DNA of 64,000 bases from positions 22,146 through 86,145 of the forward strand of contig CANJQT010000005.1 in assembly GCA_947476475.1 (NCBI GenBank). The letters run 5' to 3'. The position numbers and the translations under genes are program-made. Source of the DNA: Paracoccaceae bacterium (GTDB lineage Bacteria > Pseudomonadota > Alphaproteobacteria > Rhodobacterales > Rhodobacteraceae). Every line of letters begins with the position of its first letter. Within the stretch, counting starts at the first letter, position 1. Below are positions 36,613 through 45,503 of this stretch, piece by piece. Under the pieces are notes generated by a model. It had not been told where the DNA came from and searched no databases. It worked only from the letters and a program-made list of their open reading frames with translations.

Positions 36613-39398
36613 TGCCTGCTTCCCTTCGCGTTGGGCACCGGCGACTTGAGGGGCGGGAAGGCTGGCAGCGTCTCGGGTGGGGGGGCGCATTTTTCAACGC
36701 GCACCCGCAGGTCGAACCAGGCGGCCTGGCCGGTGACGGGATCGGAGTTGGACCAGCGCCGACCGTCGCCCCTGTCGGGGAGCAGTTCGTCGATCAGGTG
36801 ATTGAGAAGGAAGCCCCTGATCGCTTCGGGCGCATCGTCGGAGAGTGCCCAGGTACCTTTGCGCTTTCCGATCGCATTCCAGGTCCAGACGGTGTTTTCG
36901 TTCAAGGCCGCCATCAGCGCTACCGGCGCGGTTATGCTGCCCGAGGGCGAGGTGGCGCGCGCCCAGTCGCCTTCGGCGAAGCCCTGTTCGCGCCAGACCT
37001 TTTCGGGCAGATATAGCGGGTTGTGGCCGTGGATCTGCCGCAGCCAAGCGTTCTGACTGCCCCAGGAATGGTACATGGCCATCGGGCGCTGGGTGATGGC
37101 GTGCAGGGGGAAGGCGTCACCCGCATCGTCACCGAATGGCGGATACCAGATCGGCAGCGGGTCCATCGTGGCAAGGATGCGGGCGCGCAGATGGTCGGGG
37201 GGCTGACGTTCGTGAAACCCTTCGGCTGCCAGTTGAAAGCGCCGCATCGGTTCGCAGTAGAGCTGGAAGAGATAGGGTTGGGGCTGGTCGTAAAAGCCCA
37301 TCTTTACCGCCCAGTCCTGATAGGCGCGGTTCCAGGGTTTGAAAAAACGCGCCTCCTCGGGCACTTCGGCGGTGAAAAAGCCGCCAGCGGCGATATAGGC
37401 GTTCAACTGGTTGGGGTTGGGGGCGCCGCGCCCCACTGCGTCACCCGTGCCGCGATAACCCATCAGCGGACCGACACCGGGGCGGCGCTGGTGGTTGACG
37501 ATGTAATCGGCGTAGTCGCGGTACTTCGCTCGCCCGTCCTCGGTGATGAAACCGGGCAGACCAAGGCGGTTGGCCAGATCGACCAGCACTGACTGAAAGC
37601 CGCGCACATCCCGGTCTGGCTCTATCACAGGCCAGCGGATGGCGTCGGCGGCATGGTCTGCCTCGCAGATCGGCCGGTCCAGAAGGCTGATACAGTCGTG
37701 GCGTTCCAGATAGGTGGTGTCAGGCAGGATCAGGTCGGCATAGGCGACCATTTCGGAGGCATAGGCATCTGAATAGATGATGCGCGGTATCTTGTAATCA
37801 CCGTTGCCGTCCTTGGCGGTCAGCATCGCCATGGTTTCGGCGGTATTCATCGACGAATTCCAGGCCATGTTGGCCATGTAAAGCATCAGCGTGTCGATCG
37901 GGTAGGGGTCACCTGCCACCGCATTGGAAATGACCATGTGCATCATCCCGTGTGCCGACAGTGGATTGTCCCAGGTAAAGCCCTTGTCGATACGCGCGGG
38001 GGTCAGGTCATCCAGTTTCAGCGCCAGATGTTCGGGCCCTTGCGGGAAGCCCAGATGCGGACCGTCAAGCGGCCGTCCGGGCATGAAATAGCTGTGCGGG
38101 GTCGGGTGGGCATGAGCGGGCTTGGGGTAGGGCGGCTTGAAACGAAAGCCGCCCGGCACTTCGACCGTGCCCAGAAGAATCTGCAGCACATGCAGCGCGC
38201 GGGCGGTCTGAAAGCCGTTGGAATGGGCCGAAATGCCGCGCATGGCGTGGAAGCTGACGGGGCGGCCGACCATCTGCGCATGCGTCTCGCCGCGAAAATC
38301 AGTCCAGGGCTGGTCGATGGTGATGGTTTGGTTGAAAGCCACATCTGCAATTTCTGCGGCCAGCGCGCGGATGCGCTCTGCCGACACACCACAGCGATCG
38401 GCCACGGCTTCGGGCGCGTATTCGGCCGTCAGGTAGCGTTCGGCCAAATGCTGAAAGACCGTCCGGCAACCTTTCCAGGTCGCGCCAAGGTCGGGGCGTA
38501 ACCCCGGCCGGTCATAGGGGACGGGCTGGCCCGTCGTGCGGTCGATGACCAAAGGCTTGCCCAGTTCATCGCGCAGCAGCAGGCCCTTTTCCTCGCCCTC
38601 TGTTTCGTCCACCAGGCAGGGGGCATTGGTGTAGCGCGCAAGGTAATCCAGGTCGATCTTTCCGGCCTTCAGCAGTTCATGGACCAAGGCCAGAACCAGA
38701 AGCCCGTCCGTGCCCGGCGTGATGCCGATCCAGTCGTCGGCCACACCGTTATAGCCGGTGCGGACCGGGTTGATGGCCACCATCCGCCCGCCACGCGCCT
38801 TCAGCTTGCCGATGCCCATTTTGATCGGATTGCTGTCATGATCCTCGGCCACGCCGAAAAGAAGGAAGAGCTTCGTTCTGTCCCAGTCGGTCTGGCCGAA
38901 CTCCCAGAAGGCGCCGCCCATCGTATAGATGCCTGCAGCGGCCATGTTGACCGAACAAAAGCCGCCATGCGCCGCATAGTTGGGCGTGCCAAAGGACTGT
39001 GCCCACAGGCTGGTGAAACTTTGCGACTGGTCGCGCCCGGTGAAAAAGGCCAGCTTTTCAGGGGCTTTGGCGCGTAAGGGCCCAAGCCATTGGACGGCGG
39101 TGCCGAGCGCTTCTTCCCAGCTGATTTCCTCGAACGCCCCCGATCCGCGGGGGCCAACACGCCGCAAGGGCGCCCTGAGCCGCGAGGGAGCAGTGACCTG
39201 CATGATCCCAGACGCGCCCTTGGCGCAGAGTACGCCCTTGTTCACCGGATGGTCGCGGTTGCCTTCAATATAGGTGACTTTGCCAGATGTAATGTGGACA
39301 TCAATCCCGCAACGGCAGGCGCACATGTAGCAGGTGGTTTTTCTCACTTCGTCCGAGACTGGCGGCGAAAGATCGGGTGTCGGCTGTTTCGGAATCAT
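36609..39398 (-). CDS. soeA: Molybdopterin subunit of a cytoplasmic sulfite dehydrogenase (SoeA-like)
   Basis: About 929 residues, of the DMSO-reductase family. An N-terminal [4Fe-4S] motif (Cys23, Cys26, Cys30, Cys58: TTCYMCACRCGIDVH to GVLCAKG) is followed by molybdopterin-binding regions such as DQSQSFTSLWAQSFGTPNYA and VAEDHDSNPIKMGIG. There is no Tat signal peptide, so the enzyme stays in the cytoplasm as known for SoeABC, which oxidises sulfite to sulfate. I chose ATG 39398 because GGAGAG precedes it; ATG 39467 would overlap tauR by 14 bases. tpa and tauR directly upstream support sulfite from taurine as the substrate. Another oxidoreductase of the family is possible. Confidence 0.78.
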   Translation of the reverse strand: MIPKQPTPDLSPPVSDEVRKTTCYMCACRCGIDVHITSGKVTYIEGNRDHPVNKGVLCAKGASGIMQVTAPSRLRAPLRRVGPRGSGAFEEISWEEALGTAVQWLGPLRAKAPEKLAFFTGRDQSQSFTSLWAQSFGTPNYAAHGGFCSVNMAAAGIYTMGGAFWEFGQTDWDRTKLFLLFGVAEDHDSNPIKMGIGKLKARGGRMVAINPVRTGYNGVADDWIGITPGTDGLLVLALVHELLKAGKIDLDYLARYTNAPCLVDETEGEEKGLLLRDELGKPLVIDRTTGQPVPYDRPGLRPDLGATWKGCRTVFQHLAERYLTAEYAPEAVADRCGVSAERIRALAAEIADVAFNQTITIDQPWTDFRGETHAQMVGRPVSFHAMRGISAHSNGFQTARALHVLQILLGTVEVPGGFRFKPPYPKPAHAHPTPHSYFMPGRPLDGPHLGFPQGPEHLALKLDDLTPARIDKGFTWDNPLSAHGMMHMVISNAVAGDPYPIDTLMLYMANMAWNSSMNTAETMAMLTAKDGNGDYKIPRIIYSDAYASEMVAYADLILPDTTYLERHDCISLLDRPICEADHAADAIRWPVIEPDRDVRGFQSVLVDLANRLGLPGFITEDGRAKYRDYADYIVNHQRRPGVGPLMGYRGTGDAVGRGAPNPNQLNAYIAAGGFFTAEVPEEARFFKPWNRAYQDWAVKMGFYDQPQPYLFQLYCEPMRRFQLAAEGFHERQPPDHLRARILATMDPLPIWYPPFGDDAGDAFPLHAITQRPMAMYHSWGSQNAWLRQIHGHNPLYLPEKVWREQGFAEGDWARATSPSGSITAPVALMAALNENTVWTWNAIGKRKGTWALSDDAPEAIRGFLLNHLIDELLPDRGDGRRWSNSDPVTGQAAWFDLRVRVEKCAPPPETLPAFPPLKSPVPNAKGSRQ

Positions 39399-39453
39399 TC
39401 CTGCTCTCCGCTGTCCGGCGATGTTCGCCGCAGTGCCTTTGCGATGCAATGAT

Positions 39454-40932
39454 TTATGTATGGACATAACCAGACCGCGCGACTTCTTCGGCGATCAGGC
39501 TGATCCCTTCGGCGATCCGTCCCTGTGCAATCGACGAATAGGCCAGCCGATAGTAGTTTCCGGGTGCTGATGCCGGGTCAAAGAACAGCCGCCCCGGTTC
39601 AATCAGCACCCCGCGCGCCAGAAGGCGTTTGGCCAGCGCATCGCAATCCAGGCCCTCGGGTGCACGCATCCAGAAGCTTGATCCGCCAAAGGCACCGGCA
39701 CCGGCCACCGTCAGGCCGGTATGCGCGATTGCCTCGTCCATTGCCTGACGGCGTCGGCGGAAACTTTGCGCCATGCGGTTGAGAAGGCTGTCATAATGCC
39801 CCAGCGCCAGAAAGTAGGCGGTTGTGCGCTGAATATGGCCGGGAGGATGGCGCAGCATGCTGGTGCGCAGGCTGCGCGCCTCGCGGATGAACGGTTCCGA
39901 AGCGACCAGATAGCCAAGCCGCAGCCCCGGAAACAAGGATTTCGAAAAGGAGCCCACATAGATCACCCGCCCGTCCTGATCGAGGGATTTCAGCGCGGGC
40001 GAGGCGGGTTTGAGGAAGGACATCTCGAATTCATAGTCATCTTCGACGATCAGGAAATCTTCCTGCCGGGCGCGGTCCAGAAGTGCCAGCCGTCGGGCGA
40101 CGGGCATGGTGGCATTGGTCGGACTCTGGTGGCTCGGGGTGGTGAAAACCACATCTGCGCGGTCGGGGATCGCCTCGGGCGGCAGGCCATCTGCATCGAC
40201 GTCGACATAGGCGCGCCTGCAGGGGCGCTGGCCGAGCATTACCCGAAGTCCGCTGTAGGACGGATTTTCCTGTACGGCCAAAGTCCCTGGCCCCAACAGG
40301 ATTTCGCCCGCCATCCACAGCGCATTCTGGGCGCCCATGGTCAAGAGTACCTCCTCGGGGCGGGCGGCAATGCCGCGCCGGGGCAAGATGGTGCGCAGGA
40401 TATAGTCAATGAGCATCGGATCGTCGCGCGTGTAGGTGTCGGCGGTCAGTGCTTCGAAATCGCGTCGCCCCAGTGCCTGAAGCGCACATTGCCGCCAGTT
40501 CTGATGGTCAAAAAGACTGGCATCCGCCTGACCATAGATGAAGGGAAATGGGTAGGATCGCCAGTCGCCCGGCCGCGCCAGATCTGGGGCGCTGGAAAAG
40601 CGCAATCCGGTGCGGCGGTTCCAGTCGACGCCATCCTTGCGCGCCCCTGTTGCCGTGCCGAATTCGGACGGCCGAGGCGCCGCGTCCGATATGAAATAGC
40701 CGGACCGACCGCGTGGCACCAGATAATCGCCCGCCACCAGTTCCGTATAGGCCAGCGTCACGGTCAGGCGGCTGAGCCCCAGATGATCGGCAAGCCTGCG
40801 GCTTGACGGCAGCTTTTCACCCGCGCGAAACCGCCCCGACAAGATTCCATCCGCCACCATCTGGCGGATACGCTGCTGTAGCCCCCCGCTTGCGCCGGGC
40901 GTCAGAAAGAAGCCCTCGACCGGAATTGGCAT
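39454..40932 (-). CDS. tauR: MocR-type regulator of taurine utilisation (TauR)
   Basis: 492 residues: a GntR-type winged helix at the N-terminus (GILSGRFRAGEKLPSSRRLA, SRLTVTLAYTELVAGDYLVP) and an aminotransferase class I fold with the PLP lysine in GSFSKSLFPGLRLGY (Lys331). Such regulators bind an amino compound as a PLP adduct. The gene lies between tpa and soeABC, the tpa-tauR order known from Rhodobacter capsulatus, and TauR-like direct repeats precede tpa. I chose ATG 40932 as it opens MPIPVEGFFL, like relatives; ATG codons at 40956 and 40989 are alternatives. Its stop lies inside the region just before soeA. Confidence 0.82.
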   Translation of the reverse strand: MPIPVEGFFLTPGASGGLQQRIRQMVADGILSGRFRAGEKLPSSRRLADHLGLSRLTVTLAYTELVAGDYLVPRGRSGYFISDAAPRPSEFGTATGARKDGVDWNRRTGLRFSSAPDLARPGDWRSYPFPFIYGQADASLFDHQNWRQCALQALGRRDFEALTADTYTRDDPMLIDYILRTILPRRGIAARPEEVLLTMGAQNALWMAGEILLGPGTLAVQENPSYSGLRVMLGQRPCRRAYVDVDADGLPPEAIPDRADVVFTTPSHQSPTNATMPVARRLALLDRARQEDFLIVEDDYEFEMSFLKPASPALKSLDQDGRVIYVGSFSKSLFPGLRLGYLVASEPFIREARSLRTSMLRHPPGHIQRTTAYFLALGHYDSLLNRMAQSFRRRRQAMDEAIAHTGLTVAGAGAFGGSSFWMRAPEGLDCDALAKRLLARGVLIEPGRLFFDPASAPGNYYRLAYSSIAQGRIAEGISLIAEEVARSGYVHT

Positions 40933-40934
40933 AT

Positions 40935-40966
40935 CTGGCCCTATTCTGTTCCGCATCTGGCCATAA
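40935..40966 (+). promoter_or_regulatory. Second TauR-like repeat pair, upstream of tauR
   Basis: CTGGCCCTAT (40935-40944) and CTGGCCATAA (40957-40966), 22 bases apart on the plus strand, resemble the CTGGACCTAT/CTGGACCTAA pair before tpa (one and two mismatches). They touch the preferred tauR start codon, suggesting autoregulation. Confidence 0.4.
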
Positions 40967-41030
40967 AATGCCAAAAGGGCAGCCTTCACAAGCTGCCCTT
41001 TTGTGGTGGTTCAAATATCCCGGGGTGCGC

Positions 41031-41047
41031 GAGGGGCAGCGCCCCTC
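41031..41047 (-). terminator. Stem-loop between tpa and tauR
   Basis: GAGGGGC-AGC-GCCCCTC lies 7 bases after the tpa stop on the minus strand. No T run follows, so it may only partly end the tpa message or stabilise its 3' end. Confidence 0.4.
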
Positions 41048-41053
41048 GCTCCC

Positions 41054-42433
41054 TCAACCAAACACCTTGGTCAGCGCATTGTCGATCGCGCCGGTGATCT
41101 GGTCGATGTCATCTGCGGTGGCGATCAGCGCGGGCGACAGGCACAGGGTATTGTTCAGCCCCGGCAGCGAGCGGTTGGTCATCCCGATGATCACGCCTTG
41201 CGCGTTGCAGTCGGCGACGACGGCGGCCACCTTCTTTTCGTCCATCGGTTCCTTGGTTGCACGGTTTGCCACCAACTCCGCGCCGCAAAAAAGACCCTTG
41301 CCGCGCACATCGCCGATGACCTTGTGCTTGTCCATGAGCGCGGTCAGGTTGGCAATGACCCGGTCGCCCATCTTCAGCGTGTTGTCCAGAAGGCCCTCGT
41401 CCTCGATGATGCGCATGTTTTCCAACGCGGCGACCGGGCCGGCGGTGCAGCCGCCGAAGGTAGAAATATCGCGGAAGTGGCTCATCGGATCGGCGGCGTT
41501 GTCTTTAAACATGTCGAACACCGCTTCGGTTGTGACGGTACAGGAGATGGCGGCATAGCCAGAGGCAACGCCCTTGGCCATGGTGACGAAATCCGGCTTG
41601 ATGCCGTAATGCTGATAACCGAACCAGGTGCCGGTGCGACCCACGCCACAGACCACTTCGTCGATATGCAGCAGGATGTTGTATTTCTTGCAGATCTCTT
41701 GCACCCGCTCCCAATAGCCCGCGGGTGGCACGATGACGCCGCCGCCGGCGGTGACGGGTTCCAGCACGATGGCACCAACGGTATCAGGGCCTTCGCGCAA
41801 GATCACTTCTTCGATCGCATCTGCTGCGCGCTCGCCGTAGTTTTCCACATCCCACTGTTTGCGGTATTCAAGGCAGTGGGGCACCATCGCAAACCCGTCG
41901 GGGTAGGGGCCATATTGCATTGCGCGTTCGGCCTGACCGCTGGTGGCAAGAGCGCCAATCGTTGTGCCGTGGTAATCCCGCTCGCGGTAGAGTATCTTCC
42001 ACTTCTTGCCGCCATGATGACGGTGCGCGATCTGGCGCACCATTTTGTAGACCTTTTCGTTCGCCTCGGATCCCGAATTCGAATAATAGACCCGGCTCAT
42101 GCCCGGCATCTTCGAGATCAGCTTTTCGGCAAACAGGGCGCCGGGGATCGAGCCGCCGACACCGGCAAAATAGTTCATCTTCAAGAGTTGGTCGCGCACC
42201 GCATCGGCAATGCTTTCGCGCCCGTAACCGACGTTCACAGTCCAGACGGCGCCGGATACAGCGTCAATGTATTCTTTGCCGCGCGCATCCCAGACGCGCA
42301 GGCCCTTGCCTTCGACGATCACGCGCGGATCAGCGGTCTCGAAGCCCTTGTGGTTTATCAAATGATGCCAAACATGGGCGCGGTCGGCTTCGATGACTGC
42401 GGAGAGGTCATTGGGCGAAACAGAAAGATTCAT
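41054..42433 (-). CDS. tpa: Taurine--pyruvate aminotransferase
   Basis: 459 residues, PLP-dependent class III (omega-type) aminotransferase. The PLP lysine is Lys287 (FVTMAKGVASGYAA); YSNSGSEANEKVYKMVRQIA binds phosphate and HIDEVVCGVGRTG carries the conserved Asp. It converts taurine and pyruvate to sulfoacetaldehyde and alanine, the first step of taurine dissimilation. The sequence pattern closely resembles rhodobacterial Tpa, and the next gene is tauR. GAAAGG precedes ATG 42433. Two TauR-type repeats lie 119-151 bases upstream. A hypotaurine or beta-alanine aminotransferase is a weaker alternative. No xsc gene is in the window. Confidence 0.85.
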   Translation of the reverse strand: MNLSVSPNDLSAVIEADRAHVWHHLINHKGFETADPRVIVEGKGLRVWDARGKEYIDAVSGAVWTVNVGYGRESIADAVRDQLLKMNYFAGVGGSIPGALFAEKLISKMPGMSRVYYSNSGSEANEKVYKMVRQIAHRHHGGKKWKILYRERDYHGTTIGALATSGQAERAMQYGPYPDGFAMVPHCLEYRKQWDVENYGERAADAIEEVILREGPDTVGAIVLEPVTAGGGVIVPPAGYWERVQEICKKYNILLHIDEVVCGVGRTGTWFGYQHYGIKPDFVTMAKGVASGYAAISCTVTTEAVFDMFKDNAADPMSHFRDISTFGGCTAGPVAALENMRIIEDEGLLDNTLKMGDRVIANLTALMDKHKVIGDVRGKGLFCGAELVANRATKEPMDEKKVAAVVADCNAQGVIIGMTNRSLPGLNNTLCLSPALIATADDIDQITGAIDNALTKVFG

Positions 42434-42551
42434 CGGGTGGGCCTTTCGTGCTGGGGGCGCTCGTCCGGCCTTTGGCGATCCTCGCGGGGCGAGTCGGGCG
42501 GCGGGGCACCTGTTTTATCCTGGCCAGATGACCATGAATTGGCTCAGGCTC

Positions 42552-42584
42552 TTAGGTCCAGATCGGCTGCGATGATAGGTCCAG
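42552..42584 (-). promoter_or_regulatory. TauR-type direct repeats upstream of tpa
   Basis: Reading the minus strand, CTGGACCTAT (42584-42575) and CTGGACCTAA (42561-42552) are 23 bases apart, about two helix turns. They agree with the direct-repeat motif CTGGACYTAA that I recall for TauR of R. capsulatus, and lie in the region expected for an activator. Confidence 0.72.
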
Positions 42585-42588
42585 CGTA

Positions 42589-44253
42589 TCAGCGCTTGGC
42601 GCGGGTCAGGCGGCTGGCCAGCAGATCGCCGGTTTCCGACAGGATCGGATAGGCCACCTGTGTGAATGCCGTATTGACCTGTTTCAGCGCGCGCAGGGTT
42701 TCCTGATGGATGTTCGATGTCTCGATCGACTCGGAGCGGCCTTCCTTCAGCCGTTCCAGATGCGATCGCTGCAGCGCCTGTTCTATGTCGCGCACATGGT
42801 CCTTTTCCTCGACAAGGGCGCGGGCGGCATCGGGGTTCAGCGTCATCAGCACGTTCAGCGCCGCCTGGGCATTTGATAGCACCCGGTCGTGAAAATCGTT
42901 GATCTCACGCTGGCCGGTCTCGGAAAAGCTGAAGCCGCCCTCGTCGAGTCTGCGGGCAAGCGACAGCATGTTATGGGCAATCGCATTACCTGCCGTTTCC
43001 AGATTGACTGCCATTTCGGCCAGATCAATGCCGCGCCGGGTGATCGTGTCGTCGCTGTCGGCGCGTTGCAGCTTGGCCAGATAAAGCTTGGTGTCCAAGT
43101 GGATGCGGTCCACTTCTTCCTCTTTGCGGCGGATTGCGTCGGCGGTGGTTTCATCCCAGCTGGAATACAGGGCGAGAACTGATCGCAGCATCGCCTCGAC
43201 CCCTTCGCCCATTTGGAGAATCTCGCGTGCGGCGCAAGCCAGCGCGCGGTCTGGGTGGGCCAGCGCCGCAGGATCAAGGGCACTGATCCGTTGCAGCGTG
43301 GCCGAGGCCGGGGGCGGGGTGACCATGCGGTCGGCCAGTGCCATCAGCGGGCGGGTGAAGGGCAGCGCAAACGCCAGAAGCGCCAGATTGAAGAGTAGAT
43401 GCAGGTTGATCACCTGCCGCGCCGGGTTGTCCCCCAGAACGTCGAGCGGTGGGCGCAGCATGATCAGCGCCAGAAGCGCCAGAAGCGCGCCGCCGCCGCG
43501 CACTACGAAGTTCGCCACCACCACGCGCCGCGCGGCGATGTCGGAGCCGAGCGTGAGTACGAAGGCAATGAGCGCGCCGCCAAGGTTCGCGCCCAGCACC
43601 ATGGCCACGCCCGCAGTGACCGGCAGCATGCCGCTGGAGGAAAGCGTGACGAACAGCAGCACGGCAGCAACAGAGGAGTGAACCGCCCAGGCAAAAAGTG
43701 CGCCGATGACAAAGGCTGTGACCGGATCGCCGCCAAGATAGGCCATGGCGCTGACCAGCCCCTTGGCCTCGCGCAGGGGTTCGGTTGCCTCGCGGATCAT
43801 GCCAAGGGCTACAAAGATCAGCGCAAGGCCGATCAGAACCCGGCCCCCCATCCGCCATTCGCGCTGGGTGGAGCGCTGGAAGATCACCACGCCCGCGACC
43901 ATCAACACCGGCACAAGCCAGTCGGCGCGGGTCAGCAGAATTTGTGCGACGATGGCCGAGCCGAGATCGCCGCCCAAAAGCACGGCCAGCCCAGCTGCCG
44001 CCGCAAGGGTTCCGGCGGCGACAAAGTTCGTAGTCAAGATCGCCACCGCAGTCGAACTTTGCAGCAGCACGGCCGCCGCCGTTCCCGAAACCGCTGCCAG
44101 CAGCCGGTTTTCCGCGCCGCGCCGCAGCCATCTGCGCAGTTGCACCGACCAACCGCGTTCGACACCGGTGCGCACCAGACGCACCGCCCAGATCAGAAGC
44201 GCCGCTGCCCCGGCAATGTGAAGAACAAACAAAATCGGAGAGCTGGCCGGCAC
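42589..44253 (-). CDS. Na/Pi-cotransporter family protein with PhoU-like domain
   Basis: About 554 residues. The N-terminal half has the duplicated Na/Pi-cotransporter segments (TAAAVLLQSSTAVAILTTNF and AWAVHSSVAAVLLFVTLSSS) with the QSST and HSS motifs. The C-terminal 200 residues are a PhoU-like helical bundle (RKEEEVDRIHLDTKLYLAKL, NAIAHNMLSLARRL). It may move phosphate or regulate it. I chose GTG 44253, which has TAGGA eight bases upstream; ATG 44280 lacks a ribosome-binding site and would leave the Pho-box array only seven bases away. Transcribed away from the LysR gene. Confidence 0.85.
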   Translation of the reverse strand: MPASSPILFVLHIAGAAALLIWAVRLVRTGVERGWSVQLRRWLRRGAENRLLAAVSGTAAAVLLQSSTAVAILTTNFVAAGTLAAAAGLAVLLGGDLGSAIVAQILLTRADWLVPVLMVAGVVIFQRSTQREWRMGGRVLIGLALIFVALGMIREATEPLREAKGLVSAMAYLGGDPVTAFVIGALFAWAVHSSVAAVLLFVTLSSSGMLPVTAGVAMVLGANLGGALIAFVLTLGSDIAARRVVVANFVVRGGGALLALLALIMLRPPLDVLGDNPARQVINLHLLFNLALLAFALPFTRPLMALADRMVTPPPASATLQRISALDPAALAHPDRALACAAREILQMGEGVEAMLRSVLALYSSWDETTADAIRRKEEEVDRIHLDTKLYLAKLQRADSDDTITRRGIDLAEMAVNLETAGNAIAHNMLSLARRLDEGGFSFSETGQREINDFHDRVLSNAQAALNVLMTLNPDAARALVEEKDHVRDIEQALQRSHLERLKEGRSESIETSNIHQETLRALKQVNTAFTQVAYPILSETGDLLASRLTRAKR

Positions 44254-44287
44254 GTCAATGTTCCTATAAGCCCGCCACATGAGGTGG

Positions 44288-44320
44288 CTGTTACAAAAAT
44301 GTCATAAAACCTTTACAATC
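44288..44320. promoter_or_regulatory. Pho-box-like array before the Na/Pi gene
   Basis: Three 11-base units with the pattern of a PhoB site: CTGTTACAAAA, ATGTCATAAAA and CCTTTACAATC. They lie in the 128-base gap between the Na/Pi gene and lysR, read on the plus strand, with TATAGG as a possible -10 on the minus strand near 44266-44271. This fits phosphate control of the Na/Pi gene. The orientation relative to that gene is opposite to the classical one, so the match is tentative. Confidence 0.55.
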
Positions 44321-44381
44321 ACGTCCGCAGGCTCGGCGCAATGGCCGTTGACGCGGGCAGCGTTTGCGGTGGACATATGCC

Positions 44382-45284
44382 ATGGCTTTTACCCTTCGTC
44401 AGTTACAGTTTTTCGTCGCCGCCGCCGAACTGGGCAGCGTGTCAGGGGCCGCGCGCGCGCTTTCAATTTCTCAGTCGTCGGTGACCGAAGCGATCCAGTC
44501 GCTTGAGGAAGATTTGGGGGTGGTTCTGTTCGAGCGCCGGGCGCGCGGGCTGGAGTTGACGCACAAGGGCTCGCTTTTTCTGCGGCATGCAAGCCAGATC
44601 CTTGGCGATGTCTCGACGGCGCGCATGGCCTTCCGCGAAGAAGAGGGCGATCTGACCGGGCGGCTTTCGCTGGGGGTGACGTCGCTGGTGGCGGGATATG
44701 TGCTGTCGGACATGCTTTCGCGCTTTCGCCGGGCCTATCCCAAGGTTGAATTGTCGGCGGTGGAAGACAGCGCTGACTATCTTCAGCATTTGCTGATCGG
44801 GGGCGAGCTGGATGTGGCGGTGCTGCTGACCTCTTCGATCCGCGACCGGGCGGCACTTCAGGTCGAATCGCTGCTGGTTTCGCCCTACCGGCTGTGGCTG
44901 CCGACTGGACATCGGCTGAACGCGGCCGAGGCGATCAGCCTTGACGATCTGGCAGGCGAGCAGCTGATCGCCCTGACTGTGGACGAGATTGAGGAATCTA
45001 CTCGCCGCTTGATGGGGGCCTTGTCGGTAAAGCCCGACATAGCTTTTCGCACCCGCTCGGTCGAAGCGGTGCGGTCCCTCGTAGCGACGGGCGCAGGGGT
45101 GGCGCTTTTGCCAAGTCTTGTGTACCGGCCATGGTCTTTGGAAGGTGATCGTATTGAAATCAGGGATGTTTCCGGCGATCTGCCTTCGGTTCAGGTGGGG
45201 CTTGTCTGGCGCAAGGGCGCGCCCCTTTCGCCGGTGGCGCGCAATTTCATACGGGCCGCGCAGGGTGCCGTGCCCGAACGCTAG
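44382..45284 (+). CDS. LysR-family transcriptional regulator
   Basis: 300 residues. The N-terminal helix-turn-helix is LRQLQFFVAAAELGSVSGAA, then SQSSVTEAIQSLEEDLG, and the rest is the periplasmic-binding-like effector domain (DVAVLLTSSIRDRAALQVES, LVATGAGVALLPSLVY). It precedes, in the same direction, the polyamine-type ABC transporter and PatD genes and probably controls them. ATG 44382 is favoured over an in-frame TTG at 44364. Confidence 0.88.
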   Translation: MAFTLRQLQFFVAAAELGSVSGAARALSISQSSVTEAIQSLEEDLGVVLFERRARGLELTHKGSLFLRHASQILGDVSTARMAFREEEGDLTGRLSLGVTSLVAGYVLSDMLSRFRRAYPKVELSAVEDSADYLQHLLIGGELDVAVLLTSSIRDRAALQVESLLVSPYRLWLPTGHRLNAAEAISLDDLAGEQLIALTVDEIEESTRRLMGALSVKPDIAFRTRSVEAVRSLVATGAGVALLPSLVYRPWSLEGDRIEIRDVSGDLPSVQVGLVWRKGAPLSPVARNFIRAAQGAVPER

Positions 45285-45377
45285 CGCAGCGCCGGGGATT
45301 AGCTGAAAGGCACTGGTGGTACGCTGCTGGCATTGCCGCACAGCTTGCGATGAAGCCATCGGAACAGCCGATAGGTC

Positions 45378-45395
45378 ATATCTTTCTTTTGATAT
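45378..45395. promoter_or_regulatory. LysR-type dyad upstream of the ABC transporter operon
   Basis: ATATC-N8-GATAT is centred about 118 bases before the binding-protein ATG. LysR regulators bind T-N11-A type dyads (including ATC-N9-GAT), so this is a candidate site for the adjacent LysR protein. Confidence 0.4.
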
Positions 45396-45503
45396 TGCGA
45401 ACGTTAGCCTATGCCGCCATCCTTTCAAAACAAGCTGGAGGGCGCGTCGCGCTGCAATCCGCGCCAAAACGGCCAGAAGGCCATATCTGACGGGAGAGAA
45501 AAA

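Noticed and set aside
39330..39467. Tat signal peptide on the molybdenum subunit (RR pair near the upstream start)
   Set aside because: No hydrophobic segment follows the arginine pair, and the better start lies after it.
41003..42652. Long open frame (549 codons) on the plus strand opposite tpa
   Set aside because: Antisense shadow of tpa; no ribosome-binding site or family pattern.
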